From assembly GCA_027943335.1 (NCBI GenBank), contig BSBK01006435.1, positions 136,501-200,500 on the forward strand: a DNA stretch of 64,000 nt, written 5' to 3'. A program made the translations under genes and the position numbers. Below the pieces are notes generated by a model. The model made no database searches and was not told where the DNA came from. It worked only from the letters and a program-made list of their open reading frames with translations. Origin of the DNA: Chamaecyparis obtusa (lineage: Eukaryota > Streptophyta > Pinopsida > Cupressales > Cupressaceae). Positions 23,613 through 32,770 of the stretch are shown piece after piece. Each line of letters begins with the position of its first letter. Positions within the stretch are counted from its first letter, which is position 1.

Positions 23613-24899
23613 TAGCACCACCTGTTGGTTGAGAAGAGTTTTAACTTCTCTTGGATATTAGGCTTCATGTTTTATATAGGACTAGAACAGTTCACCAGGC
23701 TATGTGTTTGTAAAGATGAAACTTATGACATTCTCTGGGCATGTCATGATGAACCATGCGGTGGACATTTTTCAACAAAGTAGATAGCCTATAAAATTTT
23801 GACAACCAGATACTACTGACCTACTTTGTATAAAGATGCAACAAAACATACTCGACACTGTGATAGGTGCTAGCATATGGGATGTCCCACAAAGTTTGAT
23901 GAAATGCCCCTATAGCCTCAGGTAGTTATCACACCCTTTGACAAGTGGGGTATTGACTTCATTGGACCCATTGAACCCTATTCTCATGGGAAGTCCTACA
24001 TCTTAGTATGTACTGACTATGCCACAAAATGGGTTGAAGCCAAAGCTATGAGGTATGCCAGAGATCACAAAGTTGCTAAGTTCCTCTATGAATGTATATT
24101 CACCAGATTTGGAGTACCAAGGGAAATTGTCACAGATCAAGGAGCACAGTTCACCTCTCATCTTATCACAAAGTTGATGCAGGAGTATATGGTGTGTCAT
24201 GGGAAATCTTCACCCTATCATCCTCAAGCCAATGGTCAAGCTGAAATCACAAACTAAGAAATAGAATCTATTCTAACCAAAATAGTGGTTGTGCACAAAA
24301 AGGACTAGGCTACACACCTTCCTAAAGCCATATGGGCATACCACACAACATGGAAAACCAACATAGGGTTTACTCCTTTTGATTTGGTGTATGGAAATTC
24401 AGCCTCCATCCCGATTGAGTTCCAACATAAAACACTTTGCATAGCCTTAGATTTGGATATTGATCTCACCAAAGCTCAAGAAGACCGGTTACTGCAATTA
24501 AATGGATTGGATGAATAGAGGAAGTCTTCCCTCCACAATACAGATTTGATATAGCAGCAAGGGAAAAAATGGCATGACAAGTTCATTCGTGATAAGAAAT
24601 TTTATGTGGGATAGTGGGCACTGTTGTATGATTCAAGATACCAACACACACTTGGGAAATTTCACACTAGATGGCTTGGACCTTATGAGATAATTTTAGT
24701 ATTTGACAATGGAGTCATCCAACTTTCAACCATTGATCCTGTCAGATTTAAGTTACTTGTCAATAGGCATCGCCTGAAACTTTACAACAAACCTTTCAGC
24801 TATGATGAGTTCCTGAAGCAGTTCCATAGCACAGCTGAAGCAAGCAATCCTACAGCCGAAGAATCTAGGTCTTCTACCCAGCTTTCCATCGATTCTTGA
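23613..24899 (+). pseudogene. X integrase
   Basis: It shows a degenerate HHCC zinc domain (HDEPCGGH, then HCDRC). The catalytic core keeps all three acidic residues: Asp in KWGIDFIGPIEPY, Asp in EIVTDQGAQFTS and Glu in HPQANGQAEITN. The C-terminal part has TRWLGPYEI, the GPY/F module, and runs on to a stop at 24899; no chromodomain is seen. Six or more internal stops (for example before HMGCPTKF and after AEITN) disable it. Context and wording fit the non-chromoviral Athila branch. The domain would join X cDNA to the genome. Confidence 0.85.
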
Positions 24900-25593
24900 T
24901 TCCATTCAAGAACACCATAATAAACATTTCACATTTCATGGAATGATTTCTCCATAATAATTTTCATCTCACCTTCTCTCTCTTCCACCCATTCACCCCA
25001 TCCCATCACTTCATTCATGCAGGTGCAATTTTTCAGACAACTCTTCCTACAACGCTTCCAGGTTGGTGCCACATATACTTGTACGTATATTATTTTTATT
25101 CATTAGGATTTTGTGTCATTTTAATTTTCTACTCTTGCATAACCTAGCTTGGTGGGACCCATTCCATTACTTAGTTGGGGGGGGGGGGAACTATTCTATT
25201 TTCAAATTTTCAAATTAGCACGTAAAATTAAAGTTTCTTGTCTTTGAGAGATGTCTGTGACATGACTTGCTGATATGTGCTTCTTTGATTGTGTCATCAC
25301 ATTTGAAGTGAATTAAAGATATTAAAAGATAAACTTAATTTCTAATGATATGCTACGATGTGTTCGGGGTGGCAGCCTTGGCATGCGTGAGCTATTATGA
25401 GATGTTATGCAAAAAAAAAAATATCATTAGATTTCATGCAAAAATATTTAATTCCATGAAGCAAGTTGCAATTAGTACACTGTCTTTTCTTCTACAACAT
25501 CTTGTTCTGTAATGCATTGAGGTCTGTGATTTACCATTGTCAAGCTCTGTGGAATTAGTAAGTTCTACGAATTCAACATTCTCTGAGAGTAGC
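24900..25593 (+). other. X spacer between pol and third ORF
   Basis: Noncoding, AT-rich. It holds a run of 12 G at 25177-25188 and an A-run near 25410. Athila-like elements usually have a gap here, where a splice acceptor for the third ORF could lie; I cannot identify one. Confidence 0.5.
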
Positions 25594-26140
25594 AATGGGG
25601 GGTGACCTTAAACTACATGAGCTAGTGGATCACATGGTTTTGTTAAATGATGCATCCACTTGTTAAATTTTTAGAAGGGGATGGCTGGATTATTGCCTAA
25701 GTCTTAAAGGGTTTGATGAGGAATTTTCTCTGCAATTTTTATCCACCTTGAACGATGGATTTGCGGAGGTCAAGGGCTTAAAGATTCAATTCACAGAAGA
25801 TGTAGTAGCTGAAGTGACTAGTTTTCCACAAGAAGGTGAGCATTGGGTGAAAGACTTCGACCTGCATTTGGTGAGGGCCCAGTTCACTTTCCACAGTGAT
25901 CCCTAGTTAGATATCGATAGGAAGCAAGGTACTTGGCAATTATCTTTTCCTCTAGAATTCAATCAACTAGCTACATTTTTTATCCAGTACTTCACCTGTG
26001 AGGGACGCTACAAGTATTTGCATGCTCTACATTTCAAAATTCTCAGTCATCTTTGGCATGACAACAAAGTAGTAAATCTTCCCAGCTTCCTATTTAACAT
26101 TGTGAAAAAGAAAGATTTATTAGTCCAGTCAGGAAGTAAC
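25594..26140 (+). pseudogene. X third ORF (env-position), N-terminal part
   Basis: The frame from ATG 25594 has two stops (one after NDASTC, one after FHSDP). It includes GWLDYCLSLKGFDEEF, LKIQFTEDVVAEVTSFP, EHWVKDFDLH and IQYFTCEGRYKYLHALHFKILSHLWHD. This wording resembles the uncharacterised third-ORF protein in Athila-type and other plant Ty3 elements. I see no signal peptide or transmembrane segment in it. V interrupts it at 26140, and the frame continues in phase at 32771. Its function is unknown; the label env-position reflects place only. Confidence 0.65.
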
Positions 26141-27231
26141 TATTGGCATTAAGTTATGTTTGTCATTAGTGACAAAACTTATCTAGATTCTATATGCTTA
26201 CCAAGAAATTTGAGCAGAATAGTGCTTACCAAGTTATCATTACCGAGTGATGAGATGAGTAGTGTTTACCGAGTGCCAGCATGGTAAACAGGGAATTCAG
26301 TTTCTACCAAGTGACACTGTATCTACCGAGTCTCTAGTGTATACCATGTTCAAAACTACGACTGAGTGGAGAGTATGGACTGAGCCTCCACTTCTACTGA
26401 GTGCATGATGATGCCAAGAATGTAGTGGATGTCATGTATCAGAAAGTCACCAAGTTAGTTTACAGAAACTACGTAACTATATTTGGGTTGACTCAGTAAT
26501 ACTTGTGTTAACTTGTATGTTAGCCAAATTTGTAATTATTCTATTGGATTGATATATAAGTAATGTTTTGTATCACATCCAACAGAGAAGCGTGTGCATG
26601 GAAATATATGAAAAGTGTATGTGCATATGCGAAGATGCATGGAAAGTAGAGATAAGTGAATTACAAAGGGCTACAACAGTATAAGGACCAACAAAGACAT
26701 ATTTATTAGAGAAGGTGATTAGTACATCAAGGAATCTCAATCAGAAAATTCAGCTACAAGTAAGAGATATATTTTTTCATCCTAATAGGTGAATCAACAT
26801 CAAATCCTTTAACAAGGTAGACTTAACAGTCTTTTGTAAAATCTCTTAACCAAGTGCATACTTCATTATATGTTTGTAAATCCTCTAACAAGGTGGACCT
26901 AGCAGTCCTGATTGCTCCTAACAGGGCAGATCATCAGAAGTGATCATTGTAAGCCTTAACCGGCCAACTTTCTACTGCAGTATTGAAGTTCTATAGGTAT
27001 CATCCCCACCCCATTTTTACTTTCTATTTGGAAGGTTTCTAGGTCACCAAATCATTATGTTCAAGTGTTATGAATGATTTTATGTTTTCAGTTTCTCATA
27101 CATGCAATTAGATCAATGAGATAAATGTTATTTGGAATATTGTTAAGATCTACAATTTGTAAAAAAAATTTGAAGTTACTGATTCAACCCTCCCCTCTCA
27201 GTAACTTGGCTAGTCTTGAATATTTCCAACA
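26141..27231 (+). repeat. V 5' LTR
   Basis: 1091 bp. The first two bases have changed from TG to TA (TATTGGCATT against TGTTGGCATT in the 3' LTR). It lacks a 29-base block present in the 3' LTR. It contains many copies of the word ACCGAG or its decayed forms ACCAAG and ACTGAG. A TATA-like GATATATAAG lies at 26551-26560. No coding frame. Confidence 0.88.
26551..26560 (+). promoter_or_regulatory. Candidate TATA box in V 5' LTR
   Basis: GATATATAAG, also present at the matching position in the 3' LTR (about 32084-32093). It lies about 410 bases into the LTR. Confidence 0.5.
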
Positions 27232-27233
27232 AT

Positions 27234-27246
27234 TGGTTACAGACCT
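27234..27246 (+). other. V primer binding site, degenerate
   Basis: TGGTTACAGACCT, two bases after the LTR end. It is similar to the copia TGGTATCAGAGCC site but changed at several positions. Complementarity to initiator tRNA-Met is therefore partial. Confidence 0.5.
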
Positions 27247-27295
27247 TTGTGGTTCTCAGGATAAATTTTGATAGCTTGAGTAAAGATCTAGGGCA

Positions 27296-28378
27296 ATGGA
27301 GATATTCAAACTTAACAAAGTAATTGAAAATGAAAAGCTAGATCTAGAAATGGCCATCACTCAACTCAAGGAAGCGAAAGAGCATCTTGCCCAATCCCTA
27401 AAAAGAAGGAAGGAACTTGCAAATCAAATGAATGACCACCAGTATGTTAAAGAAAAGATTGAATATTTTTTAGATGAAGCAAACAATGCAATCAAAGAAC
27501 TCCTAGAAAAGAATCGATCTCTACAAGAAGAAGTAAGAAAATTGAAAAGAGAACAGGAAATTTAGTCAACAAGATTCTATGAAATCTTGGAAAAAAGAAA
27601 CAAGATGAAAGATGAAATAGATGGAAAGGACAATGAAATCTAGAATCAAACTCTTCAGCTAGAAAACCTTATTGATCAAGTCTCCAATGAAAATGAAGAA
27701 ATCTTGACTCTGAGATCAAAAAATGAAAGGATAAGAGAGGAGCTGAGATCTGAAAAGAAAATCAGTTTAAGATTGGTGAATGACCTAAACACTGAAAGGA
27801 AAATCAATGAGAGAATGATGAAATCTCAAGAAGATATGAATCAACTGCATAATATAAAAGGAAAAGCAGGACTTGGATACAAAGAGGAAGGTGAATCCTC
27901 CAATCAAGGTACTCAAAAGAATCAGAAACCTACTTGTAATCACTATGGAAAAATAGGTCATACCTCAAACAAATGTTGGAGCAATGGAAAAGAAAAATTC
28001 AATGGAAAATGCTACAATTGCAATCAGCTTGGTCATAAATCAAATGAATGCAAGGAGAAACCAAGATTTGAAGACAAATGTCACAAATGTAACAAACAAG
28101 GTCACAAGGCATCTGAATGCAGATCTAAAACATCCAATCCAGTAGAACAAATTGTGAAAGAAATATTTTGTTGGGATTACAACACTTGGTGTAGGTGTCA
28201 TTACTATGGAGAATATGGACACATTGGCATAAATTGTGTAAGGCATCACTTGAGAAAAAGGGATACTACCATAAGATGTTATACATGCACTGAACTTGGT
28301 CATATAGCTAAAAATTGCATGAATACAGGTAGAGTTGCAGATGAAAAGAAAGAAAAAGCAAATAGCATCAAGAAGTAG
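27296..28378 (+). pseudogene. V ORF1: coiled coil plus five zinc knuckles (gag-derived)
   Basis: One frame from ATG 27296 to the stop at 28376, with two internal stops (27563 and about 27641). The first 180 codons are a heptad-rich, Lys/Glu coiled coil (EKNRSLQEEVRKLKREQE). Then come five knuckles: CNHYGKIGHTSNKC, CYNCNQLGHKSNEC, CHKCNKQGHKASEC, CHYYGEYGHIGINC and CYTCTELGHIAKNC. The first and fourth have Tyr where the second Cys should be. In-phase readable sequence (WIPKPTEKTS, HEEGGSINSNYVSKKVLELY) continues past the stop to about 28620. It matches the C-terminal half of SIRE-like Gag; the capsid-like N-terminal half is absent. RNA binding is the likely original role. Confidence 0.75.
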
Positions 28379-28620
28379 ATGAGACAATAGTGGATTCCTA
28401 AACCTACCGAGAAAACTAGTCCAAGTAATGAAGTCACTCATGAAGAGGGTGGCTCTATCAATTCTAACTATGTCTCCAAGAAAGTACTGGAACTGTATCA
28501 TCATAGACAAATTCCAAACAGTTCTAGAATTGAAGGAAGGAAGATCCAAATCAGTATGCAAGATATAGAAGGATCACTAAGAAGGTCGGTATCAGTTACC
28601 ACCGAGCAAGGTCAGGAGTA

Positions 28621-28931
28621 GCCAAATTTCATGAGGTTACCGAGTATGGTCAGAGTAGTATGAATTCTTATGATCACCAAGTTGCGGAGTCTTCACTGAG
28701 CAATCAATGCAATAGTGGATGACAGCCTGTCTAGTACAATGCCAAACTTACCTACTTTCATAGTGACCATTAATGGAAAAGTTTTAACCAAAAGGCATGA
28801 AATCAAGTTCATTCTTCACCATGAATTTTAGCATATTGAGAACAGAGAGATTTCTTAGTGCGATGAAGTGATATGAAGCAAAATTTGTAGCAAAAATTTT
28901 TTGAAGAATTTTTTTTGTCTACCGAGCTACC
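28621..28931 (+). other. V spacer between ORF1 and ORF2
   Basis: About 310 bases with several stops in all frames and several ACCGAG-type words. This is where copia pol should begin; nothing of protease, integrase or RT is seen. Confidence 0.5.
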
Positions 28932-30281
28932 ATGGAATCAACCAGCACCAAAGTGAAGAAAGGTTTGAAAATGTTGGTCCAAGGAGAATGGAAAGAGCCA
29001 GATTTCAAACTCATGCCTGTGGTTGCAGAAACCCTAGACCCAAGTGGAGCTCAATCTCAGATCCCTCCCAAGGTACTTCTTGTTAATGATACTCGCAGTC
29101 ATTTTAAAGGTACAATTCAAGAGCTTGGATCCCTAGAAATAGATGTTGCTTGAAATGAATTTTGTGTTAATGGTGTTCTCAAACCAAAGTATAAACATTT
29201 GGAAGATAAGGGTTTGAAACATATCACCCACTTGCCTCAGAGTTTCCAAATAAAATGGATTAGATATATCCTAAGCTGAGTGCATGAAGGCCAAATTTGG
29301 CTAGAGCAACCAATAGAGATCACAAAGAAGATGATTCACCGAGTTATAGGTCTTCCCATGCTTGCCAAGGAAAAATCTACAAAAACCCTAGGCCAGGCAG
29401 AGCTGGAAAAGAAAACCCTAGCCGAGTGGGATGGTATAGGTATGAAGATAAGTAGTATAACTGATGCAGAGTTGAAATTTGGCACACATGTCATAGCCCA
29501 TAAGATATATAGTTCAAGCCTGTAGAATAGTGTTCCATGTGAAGCAGTTGACCTAGCATATAAGATTGTGAAGACAAATCTGACATATGACCTTGTAGAT
29601 TTATTATTGAAGCAGTTCAACAAGAATATGGAGAGCATTCAAACTTCAAAGAATAATCCATGTAAGTTTGGCTCACTGTTGACTTGTCTATTTTTATATA
29701 TTCAAAAGTTTTTCCCATCAAAAGGCATGGTAGAATGGAGGAAAGATGTGCTTGTACTATATCAGATAAATGAATATATTGCTGAAATGGGTGAGAATTT
29801 TGAGAGCATAATGGACAACTATTTTGAAACTTTTAAAGAAAAGATGAACAATAGATTCAGGATTCCAAAAAAGTTAGTGGAAGATTACAAAGATGATGTT
29901 TGTTTTATGGTGGACTGTGATAGAGTATATATTCAGGCAATAAGACCAAGAACTGTATGGGTGAAACCTCTTCCCTATGAGGTAAATATTGATGAAACCA
30001 AGCACATAATTAAAGCCCTAATAAATGAACCTATTAATCCAAAGGCTCCATACTTTGGAACATATGATGAAGCAAAGCTAAGAATAGAACTAAGCATAAA
30101 GCTCCCACAGGCGGTTAACAAAGGTAGAAAGAGGATGGCCAAGATGCAATCTAGCACACCTCTAATGTTAACTGAGGGAAAAGGAGAGGACATTGAAGAA
30201 GAAGAGGAAAATGATGAGAGTGAAGAAGAACAAGTACCTATGAAGAAGAAAGGTAAGGAAACCATCACCCAAGGCACCTAA
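28932..30281 (+). pseudogene. V ORF2, N-terminal part: uncharacterised env-position protein
   Basis: It starts at ATG 28932 (MESTSTKVKKGLKMLVQGEW) and stays in one frame to 30281, with stops near 29151, 29277 and 29523. Recognisable stretches are LPQSFQIKWIRYILS, WLEQPIEITKKMIHRVIGLP, YDLVDLLLKQFNKNMESIQ and FGSLLTCLFLYIQKFFPSKG. It ends in an acidic run (EDIEEEEENDESEEEQ) before a basic patch. Proteins of this wording occur in plant copia elements after or instead of pol. No enzymatic motif or clear membrane segment is seen. A frame break near 30260-30290 joins it to the next entry. Confidence 0.6.
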
Positions 30282-30282
30282 A

Positions 30283-31335
30283 CAATCTACTATAGTCTTC
30301 ACAAGAAAAACAAGGGGCAAGGCAAGTAAAAATAGTGGTGATGTAGTATTTAAAATGCCTCCTCCCACATTTCAAGAAGACATTAAGAATTTGAGAGAAG
30401 GATCTGGAATGCCAAACTTCAAATCTCTCAAGTATAAAATTAGAACAAAGATAGAGTAGAAGGAGATTGAAGATGTTGTTATTGAGAAAATGGGGCAATG
30501 GAAGTACTCACCTGATGATATGGCTTCACAAATTCTAGGTGTTCTATTGGATAAAGTCAAGATGAAATGGGAGAATGAAAGGCAAAGTGTCAAGGATATA
30601 TATGCTCAAACCTTAAGACAGTTAATGCCAAATTTGAAAAATGCTGAAGTTAATAAGGCATTGAAAGAAAATGAGAGTAAGATGACACTTAGATTCAACA
30701 CTTGTCTGATTTTGATAAAAAATGTAGAATTGGTTGTAAAGAGTGCCACTGCTACATGGAAAAACATCTATCATCTTCACAAACCGAGTGTTGAAACTAT
30801 TGTGATAAAAGATATTGAAGATGACAGTGATGAAGATAAAGAAGAAGAAGTTGCCACATAAATAGTTCAACTAGATAGTATTGAAGTTGAAGAAGAGGAA
30901 GAGGAAGAAGCCACTGAGGAAGCCGAGAAAAATGATGAGGAAGATGATACTATTCAGATAGCTACAGAAGTAATTGCCTCACTTCCTCACTCTCCAGCAA
31001 AAATTGCTACATCTAGCTCGGAGATAGCTTCAACAAGTATGATTGTGACAGATCCAATAGATACATCAAATGTCCAATCATCCTTAGCTCACACACAACT
31101 CAATGTATCAATGACATAAGTGGCTACCACTTCATCCATCAAGCTACAACCTCCTTCTTCTACCGAGTTGTAGTCTCCAACATCTACTTCAGTACCTTCT
31201 CCAATTTTGAGTTCTACAATAGTAAGTACTTCAATTTTGGATACTTCAGTAAGTACTTCAATTTTTGATACTACAGTTGTGCATACTTCAATTTTGGGTT
31301 CATCAAGTTTTCCATCAATTGGGACAGAACTCTAG
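30283..31335 (+). pseudogene. V ORF2, C-terminal part (after frameshift)
   Basis: It continues in another frame (STIVFTRKTRGKASKN) through MGQWKYSPDDMASQILGVLL and KVKMKWENERQSVKDIYAQTL to a stop at 31333-31335, with about four stops. An acidic stretch (DIEDDSDEDKEEE, then VEEEEEEEATEEAE) is followed by a Ser/Thr/Pro-rich tail with an STSILDT repeat encoded by a roughly 27-base tandem repeat at about 31220-31300. It is unknown outside plant copia elements as far as I recognise. The acidic and Ser-rich tail suggests an unstructured end. Confidence 0.55.
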
Positions 31336-31645
31336 CACTAATTATTAAGGTACATTCTGAATTCCTCTCACATTTTGGTATCTCCATGTAAATTTTTTGT
31401 ATACACACCTTTGGCATTATTGTCAAAAAGGGGGAGAAAGTATATAAGATATGGGGAGATATATGGAAAGATATGAGAGATATGAAAGGGGGAGAAAGTA
31501 TATGAGAGAAATAGGAAATATAAATATGAGGAGATATAAGATATTTGTATATGATATGATATGTATACTGTATTAGAATCAGCATGATTTTGTATATGAG
31601 TTTTGGACAATAAGTGTTTTTGTCACTAATGCCAAAGGGGGAGAT
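31336..31645 (+). other. V 3' noncoding region with polypurine tract
   Basis: It has three AAAGGGGGAGA tracts: 31424-31440, 31485-31498 and 31634-31644. Only the last abuts the LTR and is the expected plus-strand primer. The second and third are separated by purine-rich GATA/GAGATAT repeats. The last tract sits in the loop of an 8-bp perfect inverted repeat, AATGCCAA (31628-31635) and TTGGCATT (31648-31655). Confidence 0.75.
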
Positions 31646-32765
31646 TGTTGGCATTAAGTTATGTTTGTCATTGGTGACAACACTTATTCAAATTTTGTAT
31701 GCTTACCAAGCAATCTAAGCAGAATAGTGCTTACCAAGAAGATTGAGCTTCGTAGTGCTTACCGAGTTATCATTACCAAGTGATGAGATGAGCAGTGTTT
31801 ACCAAGTGCCAACATGGTAAACAGGGAATTCAGTTTCTACCGAGTGACACTATATCTATCGAGTCTCTAGTGTATACTGAGTTCAAAACCATGACTGAGT
31901 GGTTAGTATGGACCAAGCCTCCACTTCTACCAAGTGCATGACAATGCTAAGTAATGCAGTGGATGCCATGTATCAAAAAGTCACCAAGTCAGTTTACAGA
32001 AACCGTGTAACTATATTTGGGCCGACTAAGTAATACTTGTATTAACTCGTATGTTAGCCAACTTTGTAATTATTTTATTGGATTGATATATAAGTAATGT
32101 TTTGTATCACATCCAACAGAGGAGTGTGTGCATGGAAATATATGACAAGTGTATGTGCATATGTGAAGATGCATGGAAAGTAGAGATAAGCAAATTACAA
32201 AGGGATACAATAGTATAAGGAGCAGAAGAGACATATTTATCACAAAAGGTGATCAGTACATCAAGGAATCTCAATTAGAAAATTCAGTTGCAAGTAAGAG
32301 ATATACTATTTCATCCTAACAGGTGAATCAACATCAAATCCTTTAATAGGGTAGACTTAACAATCTTTTGTAAAATCTCTTAACCGAGTGCATACTTCAT
32401 TGTATGTTTGTAAATCCTCTAACAAGGTGGACCTAGCAGTCCTAATTGCTCCTAACAAGGTAGATCATCAAAAGTGATCATTGTAAGCCTTGACCAGCCA
32501 ACTTTATACTACAGTATTTAAGTTTTGTAGGTATCATCCCCACCCCACTTTTACTTTCTATTTGGAAGGTTTTTGGGTCACCAAATCATTGTGTTCAAGT
32601 GTTATGAATGCTCTTATGTTTTTAGTTTCTCATACATGCAATTAGATCAATGAGATAAATGTTATTTGGAATATTGTTAAGATCTGCAATTTGTAAAATG
32701 TTTTTGAAGTTACTGATTCACCCCTCCCCTCTTAGTAACTTGGCTAGTCTTGAATATTTCCAACA
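31646..32765 (+). repeat. V 3' LTR
   Basis: 1120 bp, TGTTGG...CCAACA. It matches 26141-27231 with scattered substitutions and one 29-base extra block (AAGATTGAGCTTCG...) near the start, which carries its own ACCGAG copy. About 13 ACCGAG-type words are visible across it. The end block (GATTCACCCCTCCCCTCTTAG) matches the inverse of blocks in Y and S. Confidence 0.88.
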
Positions 32766-32770
32766 GTAAC

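Larger units (their letters stand above)
26141..32765 (+). mobile_element. Element V: pol-less SIRE-like Ty1/copia retrotransposon
   Basis: The element is 6625 bp, flanked by GTAAC (26136-26140 and 32766-32770). LTRs are 26141-27231 and 31646-32765. A degenerate initiator-Met-type PBS and a clear polypurine tract set the plus direction. Inside are a coiled-coil and zinc-knuckle gag frame and a long accessory ORF. No protease, integrase, RT or RNase H motif is present between 28620 and 28932 or elsewhere. The LTR ends, polypurine tract and a long 3' ORF resemble SIRE/Maximus copia elements, whose env-like ORF follows pol. V looks like such an element after pol loss and would need a helper. Confidence 0.8.

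Noticed and set aside
29975..30277. Antisense Ser/Leu-rich frame that looks like a membrane protein
   Set aside because: It is the reverse reading of the acidic Glu-rich stretch of V ORF2.
31271..31654. Antisense Tyr/Ile/Ser-rich frame of 127 codons
   Set aside because: It comes from reading the purine-rich GAGATAT repeats on the opposite strand; repetitive and without motifs.
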